DNA from: Longimicrobiales bacterium
GTDB lineage: Bacteria; Gemmatimonadota; Gemmatimonadetes; Longimicrobiales; Gaopeijiaceae
DNA length: 9,659 nucleotides
Assembly (NCBI GenBank): GCA_028280205.1
Contig: JANQME010000013.1
Span: 1-9,659, forward strand
Reading direction: 5' to 3'
The first letter of the stretch is position 1. Every line of letters starts with the position of its first letter. The position numbers were made by a program, and so were the translations under genes. A model generated the notes under the pieces. The model did no database searches. It was not told where the DNA came from and saw only the letters and a list, made by a program, of their open reading frames with translations. Shown one piece after another: positions 1 through 6,553 of this stretch.

Positions 1-14
1 AACCGCCCGTCCGG

Positions 15-1814
15 CTACCCTTCGCCGAGCGGCGGGCCCTCCCGGGGGATGCGGAGGGTGAAGGTGCTGCCCTCCCCGGGCGTCGAGCGCACGACGACCT
101 CGCCGGCGTGCGCCTGAGCCACGCCGCGGACGATCGTGAGCCCCAGCCCCGCGGTCCCCGAGTCCCGGCCCTGCTCGAAGCGGCCGAAGAGACGCTCCAC
201 CTCGTCGGGGTCGATGCCCGGGCCGGTGTCGGCGACGGAGACGAGCACCACATCGGGATCCGGCTCGCTGCGTACGGAGAGCGTCACCCGGCCGCCCTCC
301 GGCGTTAGGCGGACGGCGTTGTCGAGCAGGTTGGCGAGGGCCTGCATGATCCGGTCACGATCGACCCGTGCCTCGACCCCGTTCGACGGAGGGTCCACGG
401 AGAGGTCGATCGAGCGCGCTCCGGCCTGCTCCGCGTAGAGATCCGCGGCCTCGTCCAGGATGGGGGCGAGCTCTTCGCGTGAGGGCCGGACGACGAGCGC
501 GCCCGCCTCGATGCGCGCCACGTCGAGGAGATCCTCGATCAGCCGCTGCATCCGCTTTCCGGAGCGACGGATGATCTCCGCCTGTCGTTGCCGCTGCTCG
601 TCGTCGAGCGGCAGGTCGAGGAGGAGATCGGCCGCGGCCATCGCCACGCCGAGCGGGTTCCTGAGGTCGTGCGACACGATCGACACGACGTCCTCGCGCT
701 GCCGGATCGCCCGATGCAGCGCCTCCTCCTTCTCCTGGATCTCGGTGATGTCGGTGAAGGTGAGCACCGCGCCGCGCAGCTCGGTGCCGTCGATCATCGG
801 GCGGAGCGACCAGCGCGCCGGGAAGCAGACGCGCTTCCGACGCCAGAGCACGGCCCCGTCCTCGGACTCCAGCGGCTCGCCGCGCTCGATCGCCGCCAGG
901 ACGTGCGACGCCTCCCGCGGGCTGGGCTCGCCGCCCGGCAACGTGTGGAACAGCGTGTCGTGCAGGTCGCGGTCGACGATCTCGGACTCCGTGTAGCCCA
1001 GGAGCTGCACGCCGGCGCGATTGAGCGAGATGCACCGCCCGTCCAGGTCGACCCCCAGCACCCCGTCGCCGGTCGCCTCCAGGAGGGCGTCGATCTCGCG
1101 ACGGGCCCGAACGGCGTCGCGCCTCCGCCGCTCCCGCTCGATCGTCAGCTCGCGGTAGCGCCACGCCACACGACCCACGAGGAGGGTGGAGAAGAGGGCG
1201 GCGAGCGCCAGCGCGAGGGTCAGGTTGCGACGGTCCCGCTCGACGTTCGCGACCTCGCGCCGCCCTTCGTCGACCTCGGCGAGGATCGCGCGGTCGAGCT
1301 GTTCCGTAACGCGCTGCAGGTCCTCGTAGCCGGCGAGGACCTGAGCGCGCGCGTCGGGCGCGATGCCGCCGCCACCCATCTGTTCCTGGAAGATGCGCTG
1401 GTTGAGGAAGCGCCAGTCGAACGATGCGGCGGTCAGGCGTGCAACGAGCTCGAAGACCTCCACGTCGAGCTCCGCCGCCAGGATCCGGAGCCCGGCCAGG
1501 ACTGAGTCCTCCTCCGCGATCGCGGCGTTGTACGGATCCCGGAAGGCCCGGTCGCCGGACGCGAGGAAGCCCTCCATCCGGGCGAACTGCCGCGCCTTGA
1601 GCAGGCGAAGGTTCGAGGAGAGGCGGGCTGCCGGCTCGAGCACATCGGCGATGCGCGACTGCACGGCGTCCACCCGCCGCTGGTACCACGCGGGGACGGC
1701 GACGAGCGCCACCAGAGAGAAGACCACGAAGCAGAGCGCCCAGAGCCCTCGAGCCGAGGGCGCGCCGGTGCGGTCGGCCGGGGCCGGCTCGCGTGCGGAA
1801 GCTACGGGGTCCAT
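15..1814 (-). CDS. Membrane-bound sensor histidine kinase (CHASE3-like, PAS, HisKA, HATPase)
   Basis: This 599-residue protein is a complete two-component sensor kinase. An inner-membrane segment (about 24-45) and a second one (about 198-218) bracket a periplasmic, mostly helical domain. Its 'GFLASGDRAFRDPY' stretch (82-95) resembles CHASE3 sensors. A PAS domain follows (about 241-358), then the HisKA dimerisation helix with H-box 'SHDLRNPL' and the predicted phosphorylated His382. The ATPase domain has its N-box near N495/N499, a G1 box 'DTGPGI' (529-534), an F-box 'RLFGRFEQ' (541-548) and a G2 box 'GTAGLGLTIV' (553-562). All catalytic motifs are intact, so it should autophosphorylate. The ATG at 1814 is the only sensible start and has no clear ribosome binding site. 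No response regulator is adjacent; the partner may be the HD-GYP regulator about 5 kb upstream or one outside the window. It is the last gene of the minus-strand run, 51 bp after the cytochrome c gene. The signal it senses cannot be read from the sequence. Confidence 0.93.
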   Translation of the reverse strand: MDPVASAREPAPADRTGAPSARGLWALCFVVFSLVALVAVPAWYQRRVDAVQSRIADVLEPAARLSSNLRLLKARQFARMEGFLASGDRAFRDPYNAAIAEEDSVLAGLRILAAELDVEVFELVARLTAASFDWRFLNQRIFQEQMGGGGIAPDARAQVLAGYEDLQRVTEQLDRAILAEVDEGRREVANVERDRRNLTLALALAALFSTLLVGRVAWRYRELTIERERRRRDAVRARREIDALLEATGDGVLGVDLDGRCISLNRAGVQLLGYTESEIVDRDLHDTLFHTLPGGEPSPREASHVLAAIERGEPLESEDGAVLWRRKRVCFPARWSLRPMIDGTELRGAVLTFTDITEIQEKEEALHRAIRQREDVVSIVSHDLRNPLGVAMAAADLLLDLPLDDEQRQRQAEIIRRSGKRMQRLIEDLLDVARIEAGALVVRPSREELAPILDEAADLYAEQAGARSIDLSVDPPSNGVEARVDRDRIMQALANLLDNAVRLTPEGGRVTLSVRSEPDPDVVLVSVADTGPGIDPDEVERLFGRFEQGRDSGTAGLGLTIVRGVAQAHAGEVVVRSTPGEGSTFTLRIPREGPPLGEG

Positions 1815-1841
1815 GCGGAGTCTACCCGCGCCCGGCCACGG

Positions 1842-1860
1842 CGAGCCGCTCGGCGGCTCG
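1842..1860 (-). other. Perfect 7-bp GC-rich inverted repeat between cytochrome c and kinase genes
   Basis: The arms CGAGCCG (1842-1848) and CGGCTCG (1854-1860) are exact reverse complements around a 5-nt loop. The hairpin starts 5 nt after the cytochrome c stop and ends 27 nt before the kinase start. No T-run follows on the minus strand, so it is not a classical intrinsic terminator. It could be a weak attenuator, an mRNA 3'-end stabiliser or a chance product of high GC. Confidence 0.4.
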
Positions 1861-1865
1861 GGTCG

Positions 1866-2321
1866 TCAACGAAGCGACGCGAGGCCGATGCGGTCCAGGA
1901 AGGCACGATCGGCCGGAAGTTCGCCGGGTCCCGGCTCGAAGCCGTTCATGCGCAGAATCCAGGACACGAGGTCCACCGACTCCTCCGGGGTAAGGCTCCC
2001 GGGGTCCGTCTCCGGCATCGTGGCCCGGATGAGGCCGTAGAGCTGCCCCGCGGATCGGCGACTCCACCGGTACCGGAAGCGCGCGTCCGAGAACTCGCCC
2101 GACGAGTGGCACTCGGTGCACGACGCGCGGAAGAGATCGCGGCCGCGGTCCGCCTGGGCACTCGAGAAGGTCGGGCCGGCGGTGCGGGCCGGAGTCGACG
2201 TCGGGGCCGCGCGCGCGGAAGGCTCTGCCGCGGCGGAGGGCGTCGCCGAAAAGCCCGCTCCGCACCCGCCGAGGGAGCAGGTGAGAAGCAGCAGGGACGT
2301 CGCGGCGCTGGTGGACCTCAT
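1866..2321 (-). CDS. Monohaem c-type cytochrome, predicted lipoprotein
   Basis: This 151-residue protein is a small exported electron carrier. The N-terminal hydrophobic segment 'LLLLTCSLGGC' (10-20) ends in a good lipobox (LGGC), so Cys20 is the likely lipidated residue and anchors the protein to a membrane outside the cytoplasm. An Ala/Pro/Ser/Thr-rich linker (about 22-52) leads to a class I cytochrome c domain. Its haem motif is CTECH (68-72), and Met102 in 'ATMPETDPGSL' is the likely sixth haem ligand. The reading frame is open to 2603, but the ATG at 2321 is chosen because it directly precedes the lipoprotein signal and its ATGA overlaps the mobA stop by 4 bases. This implies translational coupling to mobA. 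No separate ribosome binding site is visible. The domain resembles those found with quinoprotein or molybdenum oxidoreductases. Its place after fdhD and mobA suggests, by inference only, that it takes electrons from a periplasmic molybdoenzyme encoded elsewhere. Confidence 0.9.
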   Translation of the reverse strand: MRSTSAATSLLLLTCSLGGCGAGFSATPSAAAEPSARAAPTSTPARTAGPTFSSAQADRGRDLFRASCTECHSSGEFSDARFRYRWSRRSAGQLYGLIRATMPETDPGSLTPEESVDLVSWILRMNGFEPGPGELPADRAFLDRIGLASLR

Positions 2322-2956
2322 CGGGCGGCGTCGGAGCGTCCGAGTGCGGCGCGCCCCACACGGGCCCGGGCGGCAGCGAGCGCCGCCGCATCGTTCACGT
2401 TCGTCGCCGTGTCGGCCACCCCCTCCACCCTGCACCCGTCCACCGCGGCGAAGAGGGCACGGGCCGCCCGGTCCCCCTCGTCCAGCAGGCGGGTTGCGAC
2501 GGGCAGGCAACCCGCCGAGTAGATCGCGCACAGCGGCTCCAAGTGGTCCGCACCACGCGATGCCGCCACTGCGAGCGGTCGACCCGCCGCGCCTTCCGGG
2601 CACAGCTCCTCGAACGCCTCGATCAGACGGGCCACCCCGTCCCCCGCGAGCAGGGGTAGGTCGACGGCGACGACGATGGCCGCATCGCAGCCTCCCTCGG
2701 TCGCGGAGTGCAGCGCCGATTCGATCCCGCCGAGCGGGCCACAGGGGGGCCGCAGATCCGCGACCCGGCGCGCCCCGCCGGTCGGAGTGTCCGAGCGCGA
2801 AGAGACGACCACCACCTCGGTGCAGTGGGGGCGCAGGAGCACGGTGGCCCGGTCGATCATCCGCACCCCACCCACCGTCTCCGCAGCCTTGTCTCTACCG
2901 AGCCGTGTGCTCCGGCCTCCGGCGAGCACCGCACCGAGCAGCCGCGGGGCCGTCAT
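2318..2956 (-). CDS. mobA: Molybdenum cofactor guanylyltransferase MobA
   Basis: MobA transfers GMP from GTP to molybdopterin-bound molybdenum, making the bis-MGD cofactor of DMSO-reductase-family enzymes such as formate dehydrogenases. It acts in the cytoplasm. The 212-residue length is usual for the family. The nucleotide-binding signature 'LAGGRSTRLGRDK' (11-23) contains the conserved G-G-x-S-x-R-x-G-x-D-K pattern. Further family marks are 'GPLGGI' (73-78), the metal-binding 'DLPLL' (99-103) and a late 'TNVND' motif. The ATG at 2956 overlaps the fdhD stop in an ATGA quartet, with a GGAG 8 nt upstream (2965-2968) inside fdhD. The frame stays open far upstream to 4411, but that part runs antisense-like through fdhD and does not resemble a protein family. 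Its stop in turn overlaps the cytochrome c start. A related MobA-like enzyme (for example a MocA-type cytidylyltransferase) is possible but less likely beside fdhD. Confidence 0.92.
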   Translation of the reverse strand: MTAPRLLGAVLAGGRSTRLGRDKAAETVGGVRMIDRATVLLRPHCTEVVVVSSRSDTPTGGARRVADLRPPCGPLGGIESALHSATEGGCDAAIVVAVDLPLLAGDGVARLIEAFEELCPEGAAGRPLAVAASRGADHLEPLCAIYSAGCLPVATRLLDEGDRAARALFAAVDGCRVEGVADTATNVNDAAALAAARARVGRAALGRSDAAR

Positions 2957-3795
2957 CCGACGCGCTCCGCGGCCGAGTAGACGTTGAAGCCGCCGTCGCG
3001 TGCGAAGCCCACGAGCGTCTGGTGGAAGCGGCGCGCGAGATCGACGGCGAGGCTGGACGGGGCGCCCACCGCGACCAGCATCGGGACGCCGGCCGCGATC
3101 GCCTTCTGCACCACCTCGAACGAAGCTCGTCCGCTCACCACCATGACCCGATCGCGCGCTGGGAGCGAACGGTGCAGAAGCGCGTGACCCACTGCCTTGT
3201 CCACCGCGTTGTGCCGTCCCACGTCCTCCATCACCGTCTCGGTCGTTCCGTCCGGCCGGAAGAGTCCCGCGGCGTGGAGCCCGCCGGTCCGGGAGAAGAC
3301 CCCCTGATGCTCGCGCAGCCTCCCCGGCAGCTCGACGATGCGCTCCCGGGCGACTTTCGTCTCCGCGGCGAGGACCTCGCACCCCTGCGCCTCGACCGAT
3401 TCGAGCGACGCCTTCCCGCACACCCCGCAGCTCGACGACGTGTAGAAGTTCCGCCGCACGGACGCCGGGTCGAAGTCGACGCCCGGCGCCAACCGCGCCT
3501 CGACCACGTTGTACTCCTGCTCCTCCGGACCGGTGCAGTACGTGAGCTCGACCAGATCGTCGGTCGAGCGGACGACGCCCTCCCCGTGGAGGAAGCCGGC
3601 GGTCAGCTCGAAGTCGTCGCCGGGCGTGCGCATCGTCACCGCGAGCGGCTCGACCCTTCGTTCGTCTCCTTCGATCCACGAGAGCCGGATCTCCATCGGC
3701 TCCTCGACCGCGAGTGCGTCGCGGGAGCGGCTCCGCTCGTCGGCGCGGTAGCGCTCGACTCGGATCGTACGTGCCCCGCCCCGCGATCCGATCAT
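2953..3795 (-). CDS. fdhD: Formate dehydrogenase accessory sulfurtransferase FdhD
   Basis: FdhD carries sulfur from a cysteine desulfurase (IscS in E. coli) to the molybdenum cofactor, giving the sulfurated bis-MGD needed by formate dehydrogenases. With the ATG at 3795 the protein is 280 residues, close to the usual length (about 277 in E. coli). Visible family motifs are 'DALAVEEPMEIR' (26-37), 'MRTPGDDFEL' (55-64), the sulfur-transferring cysteine pair 'SCGVCG' (122-127), 'GGLHAAG' (171-177), 'EDVGRHNAVDK' (190-200) and 'SGRASFE' (220-226). The frame is open to a GTG at 3891, which would add 32 residues without recognisable homology. No start has a good ribosome binding site, so the ATG is preferred because the conserved region begins about 10 residues later. 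The stop overlaps the mobA ATG. A gap of about 128 bp separates it from the barrel-protein gene upstream, so it may have its own promoter. The client enzyme is not in the window. Confidence 0.95.
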   Translation of the reverse strand: MIGSRGGARTIRVERYRADERSRSRDALAVEEPMEIRLSWIEGDERRVEPLAVTMRTPGDDFELTAGFLHGEGVVRSTDDLVELTYCTGPEEQEYNVVEARLAPGVDFDPASVRRNFYTSSSCGVCGKASLESVEAQGCEVLAAETKVARERIVELPGRLREHQGVFSRTGGLHAAGLFRPDGTTETVMEDVGRHNAVDKAVGHALLHRSLPARDRVMVVSGRASFEVVQKAIAAGVPMLVAVGAPSSLAVDLARRFHQTLVGFARDGGFNVYSAAERVG

Positions 3796-3923
3796 CGGGG
3801 TCGCAGCACGCGGAGACACGCCGCTCGCGGAGCGGATGCGATCGACGGAGTTCGCGAGGCCGGCTTGCACATGGAGCCAAGGTAACCGCACGGGTCGTCC
3901 CCGCGCCGCCGTCGGGGTACGAG
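3796..3923. other. Intergenic region upstream of fdhD
   Basis: These 128 bp separate the stop of the barrel-protein gene (TAG, 3926-3924) from the preferred fdhD ATG. They would hold any promoter of the fdhD-mobA-cytochrome c operon, but no convincing -35/-10 pair is visible on the minus strand. Part of it (up to 3891) stays in frame with fdhD, so it may instead encode an N-terminal extension starting at a GTG. Confidence 0.3.
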
Positions 3924-4643
3924 CTACCGACCGCCGCCGAGCACGAAGCCGACCGCCAGCGCCTGGCGATCGGCCAGCTCCACCGCCGCCCGGAGAACGA
4001 AGCGCCGGGCTTCGTCGAAGGCGAGGTCGAGCCCGACGCCCGCGGTCGCCTGGACGTCGAAGTCGTCGTCGGGAGCCTCGTCTCCCGTTCGGTACTCGAG
4101 GGCGAGACCGGCCGAGACGTAGGGCGCGAACCAGACGGACCCGGACGACCAGCTCCGACCCGCGGCGATCCCCATCGGGACCGAGACGAGCAGGTATTCA
4201 CCCACGCCCACGCCGGCCCCACCCGTCCACTCGAGGTCCAGCGGCTGGCTGTCCGTGTGACGTGCGAGAGGCGTCCGCAGGTCGACGCCGCCGAAGGCCG
4301 CCGTCTCCCCGAAGGCGCCCTCCCCCGCCCCTCCGCGCACGAGCACCGATCCACCGAAGCCCGGAAGCGCCCACGTTCCGAAGACCGCGTCGCCGTCGTC
4401 CGGAAGTCCACCCGCGCGCAGCCAGTAGAACCCCAGCCCCGCCGGACTTTCGGGGCCGATCATGCGCGGCGCGTCCCAGAGGATCTGCGCGTGCACCGCC
4501 GGGGCCGCGAGGCCGAGCGCAAGTGTGACGAGCGCGACGAAGAGCCCGAACCAAGCCGGGCGCGAGCAGCGCGTGCCCTCGCGCCGTGGCCCGCAGCGCA
4601 GACCGGGCCCCACGTCAGTTCGGAGCACGGACACCCGGCGCAT
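3924..4643 (-). CDS. Predicted outer-membrane beta-barrel protein of unknown function
   Basis: This 239-residue secreted protein belongs to no family recognised here. A Sec-type signal peptide is clear: basic residues, a hydrophobic core 'WFGLFVALVTLALGLAAP' (31-48) and an 'AVHA|Q' cleavage site after residue 52. The mature part is rich in Gly, Ala and alternating hydrophobic residues, with repeated short stretches such as 'AGVGVGEYLLVSVPMGI' and 'SVWFAPYVSAGLALEYRTG'. These look like transmembrane beta-strands of an 8- to 12-strand barrel. The last residues (LAVGFVLGGGR) are strand-like but lack the usual terminal aromatic residue. The ATG at 4643 overlaps the preceding lipoprotein gene by 29 bp. 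An in-frame GTG at 4613, just after that gene's stop, would give 229 residues and an equally good signal peptide; neither has a clear ribosome binding site. The overlap points to co-transcription with the lipoprotein. Confidence 0.72.
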   Translation of the reverse strand: MRRVSVLRTDVGPGLRCGPRREGTRCSRPAWFGLFVALVTLALGLAAPAVHAQILWDAPRMIGPESPAGLGFYWLRAGGLPDDGDAVFGTWALPGFGGSVLVRGGAGEGAFGETAAFGGVDLRTPLARHTDSQPLDLEWTGGAGVGVGEYLLVSVPMGIAAGRSWSSGSVWFAPYVSAGLALEYRTGDEAPDDDFDVQATAGVGLDLAFDEARRFVLRAAVELADRQALAVGFVLGGGR

Positions 4644-5835
4644 CGTAGTCGCGGTCCCGGCCGATCACCCTACCGCCGATGTCGAGCCCCACGTTGTCGC
4701 GAAGCGCGACCCACTGGCGGATCGAGCCCGGGAAGGGCTCGGTGCGTCCGTTGCGACCGAGCGCATCGGTGTACCAGACCTCCGGCCCGTCGGCGTTCCG
4801 AACGCGATTGCCGTTGATGTCGACGAAGCGCCGTACGCCCTTGAACGGTGATCGGGGATCATCCCACGCCACCGAGTCCCCGGCGAGCGACTCGCAGCGG
4901 TCCGCCTCGGCGAGCTCGGGGCGATAGCAGAGGTCGATGGGGCGGGCAAGCCCGCTCCCAGCCGTCTCGTCGTAGAAACGGCTCGGGTCCATGACCTGGA
5001 AGTACGGGTTGAAGGAGGCGAGCACCCGTCCGTTCTCCCGCCGCAGCGAGGCGCTGATCTCCCAGCTCTCGCGCAGCGCGGAGTCGAAGCGGGGCCGGCC
5101 GTCCTCCGGCTCCAGGATCCGCTCGCGGATGCAGCGCGCCTCGGGGATGGCCCGCTTGCCGCCGCCGTCCGGCGAGATGTCCGGGCTCGCCGTGCCCGCG
5201 GTGAGATGGACGCCCCGGTCGCACCCCACGACCAGCTCGCCCGGCGTACCGATCGGGGTGAGCAGAGTGGCGCTGAAGCCCGTCCCGTCCGAGCAGCGAA
5301 TGTGGTAAGCGACCTCGTGCAGGTTGTTGGTGAAGGCGTCGGGCGAGTGCGTGCCCTGGTGCATCTTCACGAGCACGTCGCACTCGACGGAGAGCACCGC
5401 GGAGCCGGCACCCCCGACGCTCATCAGGAGGTCGTTCTCCCACTCGACCTTGTGGCCGACATGGTCCTCGTTGCGGGGCGCGCCGAAGCCGCCCTCGACG
5501 AGGTGCTGGTTGGCGTAGCCGAAGGGGATCGCGCCCACCGCCCCGGAGAGGTCGGAGCCGGCGGGGTCGCGCCCGTGCTCGTGCCCGAACCTGCACCCCG
5601 TCTCCGGATCCACAGGCGGGTGCCACGTCGGGTAGCGCAGCCCGTCGGGGCCGACGGTCGAGTACTGGTCGTGCACGGTGGCCGGACAGGTGTCGGTCCC
5701 CGTAGGCGTCCAGATCCCGTACGCCACGGCATCGCCGATCGCCTCGACCGGAGCGGGCGTCGACGTAACCGGCTCGTCGTCGCAGCCGGCGCTCAGCGCA
5801 GCCGCGGCGACCGCGATCGCATATTGCTTTCTCAT
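4615..5835 (-). CDS. His/Cys-rich lipoprotein of unknown function
   Basis: This 406-residue protein starts with a lipoprotein signal 'AIAVAAAALSAGC' (6-18); Cys18 is the predicted lipidated residue and the following Asp-Asp-Glu is acidic. The mature protein has many His and Cys residues in conserved-looking contexts: C50 and H55 in 'DTCPATVHDQY', H72 in 'PTWHPPVD', 'CRFGHEHGRDP' (81-91), 'NEDHVGHKVEW' (122-132), 'KMHQGTHSPD' (157-166) and 'NNLHEVAYHIRC' (170-181). The clustering suggests a metal site or disulfide-stabilised extracellular domain, which is inference. The C-terminal third is rich in Arg, Asp and Asn ('VDINGNRVRNADGPEVW'). I do not recognise a named family or catalytic motif. The ATG at 5835 has a weak GGGGGA 3 nt upstream and is fixed by the signal peptide. 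It sits between two barrel-protein genes, 58 bp after one and overlapping the next, so it probably works at the envelope with them. Confidence 0.85.
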   Translation of the reverse strand: MRKQYAIAVAAAALSAGCDDEPVTSTPAPVEAIGDAVAYGIWTPTGTDTCPATVHDQYSTVGPDGLRYPTWHPPVDPETGCRFGHEHGRDPAGSDLSGAVGAIPFGYANQHLVEGGFGAPRNEDHVGHKVEWENDLLMSVGGAGSAVLSVECDVLVKMHQGTHSPDAFTNNLHEVAYHIRCSDGTGFSATLLTPIGTPGELVVGCDRGVHLTAGTASPDISPDGGGKRAIPEARCIRERILEPEDGRPRFDSALRESWEISASLRRENGRVLASFNPYFQVMDPSRFYDETAGSGLARPIDLCYRPELAEADRCESLAGDSVAWDDPRSPFKGVRRFVDINGNRVRNADGPEVWYTDALGRNGRTEPFPGSIRQWVALRDNVGLDIGGRVIGRDRDYDAPGVRAPN

Positions 5836-5872
5836 GGGTCCCCCATGGTCGTTCGTTCACTCTGGGCCCTTC

Positions 5873-5893
5873 CCGCGCGGTGCCCCCGCGCGG
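5873..5893 (-). terminator. GC-only hairpin directly after a barrel-protein stop codon
   Basis: Two copies of the self-complementary octamer CCGCGCGG (5873-5880 and 5886-5893) flank a 5-nt loop and form a perfect 8-bp stem. On the minus strand it begins at the base right after the TGA of the upstream gene (5896-5894) and lies 37 nt before the next ATG. No T-run follows, so it would be an incomplete intrinsic terminator. Partial termination, an mRNA 3'-end stabiliser or differential expression of the two genes are the likely roles. Confidence 0.4.
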
Positions 5894-6481
5894 TCAACGC
5901 CGCCCCACGTACAGCCCGAAGGTCATCGTGCCCAGCCCCACGTCCCGCACCACCGGCGCTCCGTCGTTGTGCAGCGAGGCGAAGGCGGAGGCGTCCCACG
6001 TGAGACGGTTACCCACGACCCACGGTCCGGCGAGCGGCAGGTCCCAGCCCGCCCCGAGCCGGAGCCGCACCGCGTCGTACGAGAAGTCGCCCGCGCGGTA
6101 CCCCGCCCAACCGAGCCCCCCGACGAGGTGCAGACCGCTGCCCTGATTCGGGTGCAGCTCCGCGACGAAACCCGCGGCGTAGATCGACTCCCGCGTTCCC
6201 TCCTCCGTGGAGGTCGCCCACGAACCGTCGACGCCCACGCGCAGGCGGGGCGACGCATATGCGCCTGCCCCGAACCCGAGCGAAGGACCGAAGTCGCGGT
6301 CCGGATCACAGAAGTCGCAGGTCAGCCGACTCCCCTGCACCGCCGCCGAAGCGCTCCACCACCACTGCGACGGCCCCTGTCCGGCGCCGCGCCCCTGGGC
6401 AGAAAGGACCGACGGCGGGGAGAGCGTGCCCGCCGCCACGACGAGCACGATCGAGCGCCTGCGGTACGACCGAGGAATCAC
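5894..6481 (-). CDS. Small predicted outer-membrane beta-barrel protein with a CxxC motif
   Basis: This 195-residue protein is secreted and barrel-like, with no family name that I can assign. A signal peptide with a basic start 'RSYRRR' and a hydrophobic core (11-20) ends at 'LSA|Q' after residue 28. The mature chain opens with a Trp triplet (40-42) and has a CDFC motif (55-58) in 'SRLTCDFCDPDRDFGPS', probably an extracellular-loop disulfide or metal ligand. Alternating Gly/aromatic strands follow ('LRVGVDGSW', 'LHLVGGLGWAGYRAG', 'VRLRLGAGWDL'), and the end 'MTFGLYVGRR' looks like a closing strand. About 170 mature residues fits an 8-strand OmpA/OmpX-like barrel. The start is GTG at 6481, supported by a GGGAGGG (6485-6491) 3 nt upstream. 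It lies 72 bp after the HD-GYP gene and 58 bp before the lipoprotein gene, with a hairpin in the latter gap. Confidence 0.75.
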   Translation of the reverse strand: MIPRSYRRRSIVLVVAAGTLSPPSVLSAQGRGAGQGPSQWWWSASAAVQGSRLTCDFCDPDRDFGPSLGFGAGAYASPRLRVGVDGSWATSTEEGTRESIYAAGFVAELHPNQGSGLHLVGGLGWAGYRAGDFSYDAVRLRLGAGWDLPLAGPWVVGNRLTWDASAFASLHNDGAPVVRDVGLGTMTFGLYVGRR

Positions 6482-6484
6482 GGA

Positions 6485-6491
6485 CCCTCCC
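6485..6491 (-). promoter_or_regulatory. Ribosome binding site deciding a GTG start
   Basis: On the minus strand GGGAGGG lies 3 nt before the GTG at 6481. It is close to the start but is the best Shine-Dalgarno match on the minus strand of this window. It supports GTG as the true start of the small barrel protein, in agreement with the signal peptide position. Confidence 0.6.
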
Positions 6492-6553
6492 GGAAATCGC
6501 CTTCGAGATGCCCCCGCCGGGGCTGCAAGGCTCGTGCCCGGGACCGGGCCGGC

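Noticed and set aside
2322..2603. N-terminal extension of the cytochrome c
   Set aside because: It would bury the lipoprotein signal peptide inside the protein and overlaps mobA; the ATG at 2321 gives a proper lipobox and an ATGA overlap.
2116..3885. 589-codon open frame on the plus strand
   Set aside because: It runs antisense to fdhD, mobA and the cytochrome c gene, all of which have clear family motifs; its protein is Arg/Pro-rich without domains.
3899..3917. CCCCG/CGGGG inverted repeat after the barrel gene stop as a terminator
   Set aside because: It has a 5-bp stem, a 9-nt loop and no T-run, which is too weak to call.
2957..4411. Long N-terminal extension of mobA, suggesting a fusion protein
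   Set aside because: The frame is open by GC bias only; it overlaps fdhD and the barrel gene in another frame, and the MobA signature starts right after the ATG at 2956.
6536..6549. GCCCG/CGGGC inverted repeat after the HD-GYP stop as a terminator
   Set aside because: The stem is only 5 bp with no T-run and is expected by chance in such GC-rich DNA.
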